Source of the DNA: Chaenocephalus aceratus
Taxonomy: Eukaryota; Chordata; Actinopteri; Perciformes; Channichthyidae
Assembly: GCA_023974075.1 (NCBI GenBank)
Contig: CM043808.1
Location: 16,891,072-16,955,071 of the forward strand
Length of the DNA stretch: 64,000 nt
Direction of reading: 5' to 3'
The notes under the pieces are model-generated. The model made no database searches, was not told where the DNA came from, and was given only the letters and a program-made list of their open reading frames with translations. The position numbers were made by a program, and so were the translations under genes. Shown here piece by piece: positions 46,913 to 64,000 of this stretch (position 1 is the stretch's first letter; each line of letters opens with the position of its first letter).

Positions 46913-47749
46913 GGCTGCTGAACTGGTCAAAGATGCTGTGGTCACTCGTGTCAGATTATTTTCTTGTTGACTGACAGGTTATAGGTTTAACGTGACAGAT
47001 CTACAAATATCAAATGTCCTTGAGGGATCAAACACTCTTCTTAGAGTAGAGATTCTTAACAAATAAAACAAAAAGAAAGTGAAGCTAAGATCTAACCTAG
47101 TTGAGAGTCAAAAATAAACAGAAATAATTAATCGTGACATAAACACAAACAATAATTTTTTTTTTTTTTTTCCTGGTTATATTCTACAGGAAATGTCTCC
47201 AAAAGAAGAAGAATAAATGTATAGATGAAATAATGGGTGGGGACTGTTGTATTGATAATAGTGTGCCACCCCAGTTGAAGGTTATTTATTTCAGGCCTGT
47301 GTTTTGCACGGGTAAATGTCTTCAACTGAAATTGTAGGATATTTTTCAGAATTTAAACCTTAATCATCAAATGCCACTCTCATCATCAGGTCCATGGGTC
47401 ATCCAAGTCCAGGCCACTTTTGCTCCTGGGCCAAAAAAAACCCACTGCATTCAATAAACTTTGCTTTTGTTTACCAATCTCTTTTAGAAACAAACACTGC
47501 TCAAAAAAGCCTAAATAATTCCGCTCATGCATAGCATCCCGTTACCGCTATTCAATTTCGTCCAACAGCTAGCAGAGGAATCCCAAAAATGATGCACCAA
47601 GCTGCTGTCAGAGCACAGCCTCCGTTATTGTTCAACCTCTCCCGCTCTTCTTCACACAAAACACTCCAAACCTCCTCAGACCATCAGGTATTTCTGTCTA
47701 TTTCGTGTAAAAAAAATAAGAGTAGCCTGTTTTGCTAATGCTGCGGGTT

Positions 47750-47960
47750 ATTTTCTGTCACAGCACGGCGCTGAATGTAGCCGCAGCTGATGTCCTGCAG
47801 CTCAATTTAAATGCCGAGTCGAAGGAAACCCGAGCCCGGCGGAAGTGCCCAACGCCTGGCAGTCCGACCCTCCGCGGCCCCGCCCAGTGATGCAGAGCTG
47901 AAGCCGGGCATGGGGACGCCATGACGGATGAGGAGAGATGAGGAGCCGTAGTAGCGCGCC
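47750..47960 (-). promoter_or_regulatory. GC-rich segment, possible ehd3 promoter
   Basis: About 200 bp richer in G, C and CpG than its surroundings (cggcggaagtgcccaacgcc, ccgcggccccgcccag), with a GC-box-like ccccgccc. It lies about 0.85 kb upstream of the ehd3 start codon. The remaining 46,913-47,750 holds no coding frame. The promoter role is inferred from position and composition only. Confidence 0.35.
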
Positions 47961-48126
47961 ACCTAAAGGTACATCTATAATGTTAATACATTTATATATT
48001 TTGTAATGTGATATCTTTTTTGTTTCATATATCTTACAGATAAGAACATTATTAAGTGACCACAAGACACTTTAATTTTGTGTTGACCATCTCCCAAAAC
48101 TACCTCAAGTTTGAACCAAAACTAGC

Positions 48127-48250
48127 AGCAGTGCTGGAATAAATAAAATATATTTTAGAAAAGTATTATTCTAAAGGTATGCATACTTTTAATTTCAAAA
48201 CTACAGTGCTTGAATAAATAAAAGTACATTTTAGAAAAGTATTATTCTAA
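48127..48250. repeat. 75-bp tandem duplication beside the inverted-repeat element
   Basis: Copy A (about 48,127-48,202) and the start of copy B (about 48,203-48,250) share gaataaataaaa and ttttagaaaagtattattct. Copy B continues to the right of the element at 52,723 (aggtatgcatactttt). Copy A therefore preserves the uninterrupted insertion site. Confidence 0.85.
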
Positions 48251-48540
48251 GGGTCCGTGTACGTTTTGTTAGTTTGATTTTTCGTTTGAACCAAAAGCCA
48301 AAAAACGAAAATACCAGCCTTTTTTCGTTTTTTCGTTTTTGATTTAAAACGGAAAACGGAAAACCAACGCCGTTTTTCCGTTTTGTTGTCTGAATCAAAA
48401 GACGGATAACGAGAAAACATAATTAAAAAAAGGTGAGTGTACGTTTTGTTAGTTTGATTATTCGTTTTAACCAAAAAATGAAAATACCAGCCTTTTTGGT
48501 TTTAAATCAAAAACGAAAAAAACGGGAAACCAAAGCCATT

Positions 48541-48595
48541 TCCCCGTGTTGTTGTTGTTGTTGTTGTTGTTGTGTTGTTGTTGTTGTTGTTGTGT
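48541..48595. repeat. (GTT)n microsatellite
   Basis: Repeats of gttgtt with one short break, inside the left arm of the inverted-repeat element; the right arm lacks most of it. Confidence 0.85.
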
Positions 48596-49739
48596 GAATA
48601 AAAAAACAGATAACATAAGACCTAATAAAAAAACGGTCTGATTTTGGTTTTTGATAACAACTTCATTCAATTTTCCGTTTTGTATTGAAGAATGAAGAAA
48701 AGCAGTCCGGTGGACCGGAAGTTAAAGAACATATTTCAAAAATAAAAGACAGGAGGATAAAATGGCAATGCTGTAAAAGACCCAGAAGTCTGACGACCCT
48801 TGGCCCCCCTGCTTCCGGCACTCATGCTGACGAGGATACGTTTATTTCTGCATTCACATGCAGATATGCGTATAGAGATTAATACAAGTATGCAAGCTCT
48901 GTGCATAACTTTATTTCGCTGACTTCCGGTTTTTACTGTGTCGGCAAATCCAGTGTCCAGCTTGTCGCTGTGTGACAACCATTGAACAACGTCATGTTTG
49001 TTGCAAACCTGCAAGATTTATCTGTGACAAATGTCAGCGATGTGAACAGAACTGTCACCCTACTTTCACCTGCACCCAGCAGCAAGCGGGAGAGAACGAT
49101 ATCTCATACAGTTCACACAGTAATGGAACAGTTGTTAAGCATTATTTTGTCCAACTAGTCTCTACATTATGAATTTGATGTTTGTCTAAACTGCTAAGAA
49201 GCTGACGGCTGAGTTAGAACAGAAAGACATGCAGGACATAATCACTAGACGCTCAAAAGAGGAATGTGTGTGTGTAAGGCTTACATGAACTGAATTGAAA
49301 CACTGTCCATTAGTTGATTACAAGACATTCAAGTCAAAGTTTTAGGCATTTTCATTTGGAGCACGCTGTAAATATGGACTATGAATGAACAACTGCAATG
49401 TGGAAACACACATAGGTTTATTCTCAATACTCATAACAGTATTAGGCACAATGACTTTACTGAGAGTGAAGATGACATGAACATAGTTACTGTATGGTAC
49501 TGAAGACAAATACAGTTATTGCATTTACCTCTTCCTCTAACTCTCTCTCCAAAATTGGCCTCCATTGTTGTGCACAACAAAGTGTTCAAGCTCAGGTTTC
49601 TAAGTGATATCATTTTAACATGTGCATTCTGGGGGCAGGGGTTTGATAATTGAGTGTGGTATTTTTCAGTGGCAGTGTTTTGCAAACAACACACAGGCTG
49701 TCGGTTTTGAATAACGTGTCTAATGTAAATAAGAGTGTG

Positions 49740-49895
49740 TAGTTATTTGGTCAATCCAGTGTCCAGCTTGTTGCTGTGTGACAACGTCATGTTTGTTGCG
49801 ATACCTACAAGAATTACCTGTGACAAATGTCAGTGATGTACAGAAATGTCGACCTACTCTCACCTGCACCCAGCAGCAAGCGGGAGACATGTTTC
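49740..49895. repeat. third, diverged copy of an arm segment
   Basis: ccagtgtccagcttgttgct and gcacccagcagcaagcggga match the left arm at about 48,950-49,090 in the same orientation, with small deletions. It lies in the otherwise unique centre of the element. Confidence 0.8.
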
Positions 49896-51415
49896 AAGTT
49901 GTACTTATGAAGTTACGTCTACAATTAGGAGGGTGAGTAATTAAGCTTTTATTTCTGTAACGTTAAACTTATTGTTTTTCTTCAACAAGTTTGACTACAT
50001 TGAAAGACAGAGGAGGGACATTATGTGCATTCTTAATGAACATACTATGTATTTTTGTATGTGTCAGGGTGTTATGCTCCAGGTCCATGAGGACAGGCCC
50101 ACAGTGAGGTCAGGATGAAGTGTTACTGTCTTAGTTACCGTCTGGTTCAACATGTTCCTGGGGATTTGGCTCATTTCAGACAGGTTAGACACAGCCAATA
50201 GTAAAACATCAACTTTAATATAACTAGCACAAGGTAGCTACTCCCCAGAAATTGACTGACTGGTATGTGTGTGCTGCACAGAGGTCACAGTTGTGTTTTG
50301 TTCCTGTTCTGTTGTTAAAGAGTTATTTTTCTTCGTTCATAGTGTAAAAGTAAATCAATTCATATCAGTATAAGAAGTTGTAAGTATAGAAAAGAACAAA
50401 GTCATATAGGAACAAATATATGACTCCTTAAAATAGCACAATGTTATTAAACCAAAATGTTACCATAAAAGAAATAATACAAAGCCAACTGAATACGTGT
50501 TTATTTTGTTTCTCTTCTTACAGGTGGGGCTGAAAGACTCGACCCCTGTTGAGCTGGAGCATCATGGCTGCAGGTGTGGCGGTGTTACTCTCCTGCTCCA
50601 GTCACATGACTCCCAGTGGGTTCCCAGTACTCAGCTGTACAGAGCAGAGCAGCAGTGGTACAAACCAAGAACTATTGCAAGTCTGAGAATAATGTCATTG
50701 TAATTCAAATGCTAAAACTACACACTCATCATGTCTCATCATTTCTATATCTTGCTTAAACCCACAGTGTGTAAAACCAGGCCCGTAAGAGAACATGGCT
50801 GGGATGTCCACAAATCCAAAGCAGAGAACAATGTCAGAGAGAGTAAAGTGAGAGATTAGTAGTTATGTGAAAGTAAGCTATGCACACAGAATAGTTTATG
50901 TGTTGATGTCTGAGCTGAGAGCTGCTGGATCTGTCTGCCCTCAAGTGCAGGGATCTACAAGGACTTCACCGCTGCTTCTGCACCATAGGTATCCCTGTGA
51001 GGTGCCACTAGTGGACTCTGCTCTCGGTAAAGTTCAAGCTGGCAGTCCCTTGTCATATGAACATCACCATGACAGCTAGAAGTCACAACTGCTGCCCACC
51101 ACCATGCTCCACCACGGCCAGATCTACCCACTGGCTGGCTACAGACTACAACCATCTGGATGCGTTTTTTGTTGTTGTGAACATCAACAGCTGCCCTTAA
51201 GGGGATAGTTCTGGTCTTTTGAAGTGGGGTAGTGTGTGGTATATATCCATACTCAGTGTATTACCTACAGTAGACCAGTGGAGAAACATATAGGAGCATA
51301 GCCATGTACTGCTGAGGACGTGGGCAGAAGCAACATTTATTTTATTCACCCAAAAAAGCTATATCAGTTTAAGTGTATTTTATTTAATGCTAAAATATAA
51401 CGATTTTTTTTCAGG

Positions 51416-51649
51416 TGGGCCTTCATTTTTGGGTGGATTGCTGCTGGATTAGGTTTTGTTTCTGTGCTGGTACTCCTGTCTCTCCTACTAACTGGGGTCG
51501 TGTTGACCGCTGTCTTCTGGAGGTTATACACTGACTGGATAAGAACCTCAGCCCCATTTTCAAACAATCCAAACTATCATCTTAAAGTTCTTTTGAGGTC
51601 AAGAGTTATGTGCACAACAATGGAGGCCAATTATCGGAGAGAGAGTTAG
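51416..51649 (+). pseudogene. transmembrane-type exon-like ORF inside the inverted-repeat element
   Basis: After a strong acceptor (gattttttttcag) a phase-1 frame reads WAFIFGWIAAGLGF, then SVLVLLSLLLTGVVLTAV, then FWRLYTDWIR. That is one long hydrophobic helix followed by a polar tail. The frame ends at TAG (51,649) within an arm-derived segment. In the left arm's copy of that segment the frame is open to a possible donor (gaagag/gtaaat). The layout resembles the membrane exon of a type I receptor, but no family is recognised and upstream extracellular exons are uncertain. Candidate upstream pieces at 50,522-50,690 and 50,960-50,990 are weak. Confidence 0.35.
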
Positions 51650-52722
51650 AGGAAGAGGTAAATGCAATATACTGTATTTTGTCTTCAGTGCCATACAGTA
51701 ACTATGTTCATGTCATCTTCACTCTCAGTAAAGTCATTGTGTCTGATACTGTTATGAGTATTGAGAATAAACCTATTTGTGTGTTTCCACATTGCATGTG
51801 TTCATTCATAGTCCATATTTACAACATGCTCCAAATGAAAATGCCTAAAACTTTGACTTGAATGTCTTGTTTATTTATCAACTAATGGACAGTGTTTCAA
51901 TTCAGTTCATGTAAGCCTTACACACACTCTTTTGAGCGTCTAGTGATTATGGCCTGCATGTCTTTCTGTTCTAACTCAGCGGTCAGCTTCTTAGCAGTTT
52001 AGACAAACATCAAATCATAATGTAGAGACTAGTTGGACAAAATAATGCTTAACAACTGTTCCATTACTGTGTGAACTGTATGAGATATCGTTCTCCCGCT
52101 TGCTGCTGGGTGCAGGTGAAAGTAGGGTGACAGTTCTGTTCACATTGCTGACATTTGTCACAGGTAAATCTTGCAGGTATGCAACAAACATGACGTTGTT
52201 CAATGGGTTGTCACACAGCGACAAGCTGGACACTGGATTTGCCGACACAGTACAAACCGGAAGTCAGCGAAATAAAGTTATGCACAGAGCTTGCATACTT
52301 GTATTAATCTCTATAAACGCATATCTGCATGTGAATACAGAAATAAACGTATCCTCGTCAGCATGGGTGCCGGAAGCAGGGGGGCCAAGGGTCGTCAGAC
52401 TTCTGGGTCTTTTACAGCATTGCCATTATATCCTCCTGTCTTTTATTTTGAAATATGTTCTTTAACTTCCTGCTTCTCTTCATTCTTCAATACAAAACGG
52501 AAAATTGAATGAAGTTGTTATCAAAAACCAAAATCAGACCGTTTTTTTTATTAGGTCTTCTTGTTATCCGTTTTTTGATTCAGACAACATAAACAGGAAA
52601 AACGGCTTTGGTTTCACGTTTTTTCGTTTTTGATTTAAAACGAAAAAAGGCTGGTATTTTCATTTTTCTCATTTTTTGGTTCAAACGAAAAATCAAACTG
52701 ACAAAAAGTACACGGACCCTAA

Positions 52723-53049
52723 AGGTATGCATACTTTTCTTATGCCAATAGGCTACGTGATTTCTTTACACCTCTGCATTTGCAACTGCAGATTTAGATT
52801 ATTAATATAAAATACAGTAGGCCTGTATCTAAACAGTTTAATATTTGACCAGCAGATGTCTCTATTCATTCTCTTGTTGAATCTTATAAAGGCAGGTGTC
52901 AGGAATATACTGTATATTACCTTAAGTATGTGCATATTTTCAAATTGTTGAGCTTGTAAGAGTCAAACATCTAGCGAAAGGAAATACTGGTAAAAGAGGC
53001 ATTTCATGCTAAAAACAAAGCAGAGCAGAACTTTTTCACTTTAATATAA
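52723..53049. other. short intergenic stretch
   Basis: AT-rich DNA between the inverted-repeat element and the probable il20ra 3' end. Nothing recognised. Confidence 0.5.
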
Positions 53050-54474
53050 TTTATTTTAATATACAATAATTCTGTCTGGCGACATACAATTCTATGAAAA
53101 ACATTGTACGTATACAATTCATGCACAGCATCAAACTTGTCATCACATTGCAGAAAAACCTGAGTTGTGAAACTAAATCTAGGGTTTGTAGAGATGTAGG
53201 GTTGTAGGGTTTGTAGAGATGATCAAACCAAAGCTTCCTTCATTTAACATCTTGAGTAAAAACAGTTACAACAATTAGGAGAAAGAGGAACAACATTATA
53301 AAAGGTGCGTAAGGTTTCCCCCCACTATGACAAGGGAAACAAGCAATGCAGCATTCTTCTGGTTATCAAAGTGAAAGTATGTACCGTGCTTTAATCATAG
53401 CTTGTTGATGGAATGCAGAAGAGCCAGTAGTGTAAGGAAATATGATCACTTGCAGGCAAGACAGCATAGCATATTCCACAAAGCTTCTTAAAACCTCAGC
53501 TCCAAACAAACATACAAATTGTTGCATATCAAAAAAACAAGATGACTAAGTGATAACGCTGTAATATTGCACAGCAAACAGTATGTTGTTTAAAGAGATA
53601 AAGACACTGATGATTTCAAAATTATGTTGACTTCCTTTACAAATAATATTGGCACATACTCTAGTTTAGGTAGAGACTCTTTCTTAAATGAAACCATCTC
53701 TACATTCAAAAACAAAACATCAGGAGTAAAGCGCTCTCTTTGACTTCATCATAAACGATATGAACACATTAATCATAGAGGTAGATACCGTCTTGTTCCT
53801 ATGAACATCAGTATTTCCTTCATATAACATTATTCAGTACTAGTGGATTTATATTAAAAGGAATACCGCAATCCCAGACAGAGAAAATGAGAAATTAATC
53901 ACATTATGATTCGGCCCAATTGAGCAGAAATACACAGCACAAACAACTACTGTTCCAAAGTGTCTACAGTTTAGGTGCTGCTCCAGGAACTTAAAAAAGA
54001 GAAATACCTGAAACATGAAACTAAACACACCTACTACTGCTAGACAGCGATAATAAGTAAACAAGGATATATAGTCGTGGATTATCCGCAGTAAACTGTG
54101 TCACATATAGTATCCAAACATCTACTTGTGAAGCATGTAGTCTCACAAAGAATTTGCGATCTGTCCAGAAAAACATCTAAAATGTGGTCGTACATGCATC
54201 AAGCCCAAGTGTAATTCCTTCATAAGTATTCACATTGATCAGTATCATTCGTTAATCTGATCAAGTTCAAATCATAAAGTAAACTTAATAAAGCAACATT
54301 AACGTTTACAGGTATACAAGTAACACGACTACGGTACTAAGTGTTCCGAAGAATTCGATTTTGTAGTTTTCTTTATAAAACCCATGGTTATGCTATGTAA
54401 GTGCATATAATAAGTGCAGAAGAAGAACATATATTTCTTTATAGTAATGGAGTAAATCAATTGATGAATATCAT
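53050..54474 (-). other. il20ra: probable il20ra 3' untranslated region
   Basis: No coding frame. A minus-strand AATAAA at 53,050-53,055 would give a 3' UTR of about 1.4 kb. Several ATTTA pentamers occur. The assignment rests on position. Confidence 0.45.
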
Positions 54475-60477
<6,003 letters not shown>

Positions 60478-61639
60478 ATCTGTATGCAGCGATCATGTTT
60501 TACAAATTCACAAGAAACACCAACATTTTCTCCGGAAGGTGCTCAGACCCTCCGCCGGCCTGTGGGCTCCGTAGGCTGCGTCACCTGCTCCGACTGAACA
60601 CCTGTGGTTCGATATGTTTCCACTCAATTAAAATAAATCACTTAAAAACATGCCCGAGGAAGAATTACATTAGAGCCGCTTTAGTCGGAATGGAATGGAT
60701 ATACTTGAGCGACTCCCGATACCTTAACGACTTACAAACAACCCCGGGTTTCCGTGTAGGAGGAAGGAATGCGATCTCACTTGTTTGTTCACATTACACT
60801 TAGTGTCCGTGTGTTTATGCGCGCGCGCGGGTGTGTGTGTGAATGAGTAATCTGATGCGTAAGCAAAAGCAAACTAAACATGTATAACTCCTGCAAAAGT
60901 AAAAATACTTGTTATTCCAAATGGGCCATGCGTAATTTATTTTTTAATAGATGAATCAACACGTCAGCATGTTAGTTTAAGTTAGAGAGACATTTCTATA
61001 GTCAGTTTTATATTGGCTTAGAGAGTGTTGTTTGAATCTAAAACTATGCGATACCATTGAGAAGCTCATCATATGTTTGGTTTATTGTTTGTAACATATT
61101 GTATTGGCGTTTATAATGCCTTCAGCTTTTAGAAGTATTAAGCTTAAACCTTCTACCACTCGTGCACAAGCCTTTGTTTACTTTAAGTAATATATATATA
61201 TGTATATCTGTGTAAATATAGATACAATGGCTTGCGAATCTATGTGAACGCCTTTGTAAATAGATCATATTTTTAACAATTGTAAGATAGACCTACATTA
61301 GATTAGATAGGCGAGACTGAACTAAATATTGTTTTTTAAAAATACGTTCCGAGTGTAAGCGGTACATATTCATGAAAGCAGTCAAATATTACATTTATTT
61401 TATAATTGCAAATAAGAGTTACACACGGAGTTTATTCTACACATAATGAAGACAAAGTGAAGCGGAACTATGCAGCTCGTGTCGCTGATGTGTCTCCGGA
61501 TTGTTTTTGAAGTTGCACGTCGCGCGGCGCATCCATGCCAGTGCCTCTTTGCATTTAGCTCGCAGATAGCATTGTCTGCGACTAACCGTATTCATTAGTG
61601 TGATGGTTCGTTAAAGAAAATAAACTGTTGGATGCAAAC
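60478..61639. promoter_or_regulatory. il20ra-med23 divergent intergenic region
   Basis: 1,162 bp separate the two start codons. A CG run (gcgcgcgcgcgggtg) lies at about 60,819-60,833. CpG-richer DNA near 61,440-61,575 (cacgtcgcgcggcgcatcca) precedes med23. The middle is AT-rich with a short TA repeat. No TATA box was recognised at either gene. Confidence 0.5.
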
Positions 61640-63929
61640 ATGGCGCTTTCGATGGAAACGCAGCTCCAAAGCATCTTTGAGGATGTAGTGGTAATTTGCA
61701 TCTTTATTTACTGCTTTTAGAGCTAAAACACATGTTAGCATTTCAGACAACGTTAGCTTCTTCCATGATATGTTCACTCATGAAGCTGCTGCAAATGAAT
61801 CATTCAAACTATAAAGCTAACGCTAGATATAATTTGCCTTTCAATACAGTTACGTTTTTACTAGCCGTAAATATATGACTAACAGCTAAGATTGATACAT
61901 AAAGTTAACATAATTGGATGTCAAAGACGTTTTGAATACAAGTACCCAAGTGTACTTTCATGTTTACCTTTACAATTGACCTGCCAGTGACTGGTGACCG
62001 CATTGAAAAGTAGATTTTAATGTCAAAACACATGCAAAATGTGTTGTGATATAATTAGCAACATTGCTTTAAGACTATACGTTGTTTCTGGGGGGTTTAT
62101 TTTCAGTGGACGATGATACGAAGCATTTAGAGGGTCATTGCACTAATGAAGGAAGTGGGATTTACCTGTAGCTTTAATTCAGTAACATATACTTCTCTAC
62201 CAACATCTCAGTTGTACTGTAGAACATCTGATACATGGCTTTCCTGTTAACTAAGGCACCAGAGCAGACGGTTATTATTGTGACTACTATTATTAAGAGA
62301 GATGTGAATAGCATAAGAGAGATGAAAATGGTTGATATAAAATGTCCTTCTCCATAATATTTTCTCAATGTCTTCTTTCACAGAAAACTGAGATGATAGA
62401 AGAGGCCTTTGCTGGGTAAGATACCTCCAAACACAATAGCACACATTATGTCTAGAAGAAACAACAACAAAAAAGAACATCTTAAAATAAACAGTGTGAA
62501 AATCAATGATGTTGTGTTTTAGGATGTTTATGGACACTCCAGAGGACGAGAGGACTAAACTGACCAGTTGTCTGGGAGCCTTCAGGCAATACTGGGGGAC
62601 CCTACCACAGGTGTCTGAACACACAGAGACACACACTTACACACAGAATAATGAATGAAGAATTAGCTGGATTTTCTCAATTGCCTCTGTCTTTCTGCAG
62701 GAGTCTCATGATCAGTGTGTGCAGTGGATTGTGCGCTTTATACACAGCCAGCACAGTCCCAAAAGGATCTCCTTCCTCCACGACTGTCTAGCAATGGCTG
62801 TGGAGACGAGTCTGTTACCGCCAAAGTAAATATACACACTTATAAAGGCCTGAAGCATGCTGGGGGTGGACTTTTTTTTGTTGCTTAATTGTTTACTGTT
62901 TAGGCTTTATATCACTGTAAGCAAGGACTGATCTTCACGGTTTATAATGCCACTATAATTCAAGAATTGTATTTTAAGCAATGTCATCATGATTAACATG
63001 TCATTAACAACATGTATCCTGCAGTTGATCTGTTTTTAAAGACTGGATATAACACATAATGTGCCCCCTTATCTTATATGCTTGTTATTTTTGTGTTAAC
63101 CGTGCTTCTAAGGAGTCTCTTTGTGTCTCTGAAGGATGGTGTGTGGAGCTCTGATCAGCTCGGACAGTTTGGAGTGGGAGAGGACTCAGCTGTGGGCGTT
63201 AACTTTCAAACTGATCCGCAAGATCATTGGAGGGGTGGACTACAAGGTCTCACACACATGAAACAATGATGTTGTGATCTATTGAATGCAGACTTATTGA
63301 GACCTGTGTTTTAAGATGCTACAAGTTGATCTCAAAGTTCACTAATGTAAACTCTCGATTGAGTTATCGAGCATCTCTGGGCTTCTCATCTCTTCTTAAC
63401 AGACTCAATTTGAAAACCTTCCGTCATCGGCCATATGTATAACCTGTGGTTTTTTTCAGGGAGTTCGAGACCTGTTGAAAGCGGTACTGGATAAAATTCA
63501 AACCATTCCTACCACTGTCAGCTCAGCTATAGTCCAACAGCTTCTGGCCGCCAGAGAGGTATCCTTCTTTCATTTATTGGATACAATGATTTCTCTTTTT
63601 TGAGTAATTATCTGTAAGCATATCACATCCTTCACCTAAATTGCTTTCTCTTTGTTTACTCCAGGTGGTAGAGTACATCCTAGACAGAAATGCTTGCCTC
63701 CTGCCAGCCTACTTTGCCGTCACAGAAATCCGAAAACTGTATCCAGAGGGACAGCTGTCTCACTGGGTAAGAGTCCGTTTCTGGTGTGCATGTTTGAAGC
63801 AACGTCATATGTTTCTAACACATACTTTTGTTTTATTATCATTCTGTCTCTGTGTGTAGCTCCTAGGCAGTTTGATATCAGACTTTGTGGACAGTTTCAG
63901 ACCCACAGCCAGAATCAACTCTATCTGTG
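61640..63929 (+). CDS. med23: Mediator subunit 23 (MED23), 5' part, exons 1-8
   Basis: MED23 is a large tail-module subunit of the nuclear Mediator complex that links activators such as phosphorylated ELK1 to RNA polymerase II. Exons seen: 61,640-61,690; 62,384-62,415; 62,523-62,610; 62,701-62,825; 63,135-63,246; 63,460-63,558; 63,665-63,766; 63,860-63,929. All have GT-AG ends and compatible phases, giving about 226 residues. The start MALSMETQLQSIFEDVV, then ESHDQCVQWIVRFIHSQHSP, GVRDLLKAVLDKIQTIP, LLPAYFAVTEIRKLYPEG and RPTARINSICG follow the vertebrate MED23 N-terminus closely. The ATG at 61,640 is chosen because translation from it reproduces the family start. No lesion was found. The gene continues beyond the window, since the full protein is about 1,370 residues. 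Confidence 0.95.
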
Positions 63930-64000
63930 GTAAGAGAGACACAAACACACTGACGCTGGACGCTTTCAGAATATTGTTTATTAGAGTATGATTGTCTATA

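Larger units (their letters stand above)
48251..52719. mobile_element. 4.5-kb long-inverted-repeat DNA element (PIF/Harbinger-type target)
   Basis: The ends are gggtccgtgtacgttttgtt and, reverse-complemented, gggtccgtgtactttttgtc. The flanks are TAA (48,248-48,250 and 52,720-52,722), while the adjacent tandem copy shows the site with a single TAA. The left arm (to about 49,580) and right arm (from about 51,608) are highly similar inverted copies, over 1.1 kb each. The left terminal ~185 bp is tandemly duplicated (48,251-48,432 and 48,433-48,620). No transposase is recognised. A 3-bp TWA duplication suggests PIF/Harbinger mobilisation, but a foldback-type element is an alternative. Confidence 0.75.

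Overview
The window looks like nuclear DNA from a ray-finned (teleost) fish. The basis is three recognisable vertebrate genes with GT-AG introns, dense (CA)n microsatellites, and fish-type mobile elements: hAT, Ty3/gypsy, RTE LINE, PIF/Harbinger-like, Tc1-like and TTAA-type MITEs. There is no operon structure. Species and chromosome cannot be read from the sequence.

Layout. 1-9,800 is gene-poor DNA with microsatellites and one near-perfect hairpin. 9,870-16,660 is accessory DNA: an old interspersed repeat, two PIF/Harbinger-like remnants (one with a MADF exon), a 109-codon ORF, a 5'-truncated RTE LINE with target-site duplications, and a possible small two-exon minus-strand transcript. 16,803-27,626 is a hAT transposon with 8-bp target duplications. 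A young Ty3/gypsy element (19,969-27,037, LTRs differing at one base) sits in its transposase gene, at the exon 1 splice donor. Only about 60 bp further on is a second, unrelated hAT element (27,688-31,071).

34,138-46,912 (minus) is ehd3, eight exons coding 535 residues once two single-base insertions in exon 1 are discounted. Its introns hold extreme CA/GT arrays, a purine-rich tract, a Tc1-like MITE and a hAT-type MITE. 48,251-52,719 is a 4.5-kb element with inverted arms of more than 1.1 kb, a 3-bp TAA target duplication and an empty-site copy next door. Its interior holds a transmembrane-type ORF of unknown origin. 54,475-60,477 (minus) is il20ra (crfb8), a class II cytokine receptor in seven exons, with one extra C in a homopolymer. 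61,640 to the window end (plus) is the 5' part of med23, head-to-head with il20ra, 1.16 kb between start codons.

The three host genes do not form one pathway: ehd3 acts in endosomal recycling, il20ra in IL-20-family cytokine signalling, and med23 in the Mediator complex. The three extra bases in conserved exons of ehd3 and il20ra are all single-base insertions within short or long same-base runs, which suggests residual assembly errors more than gene death.
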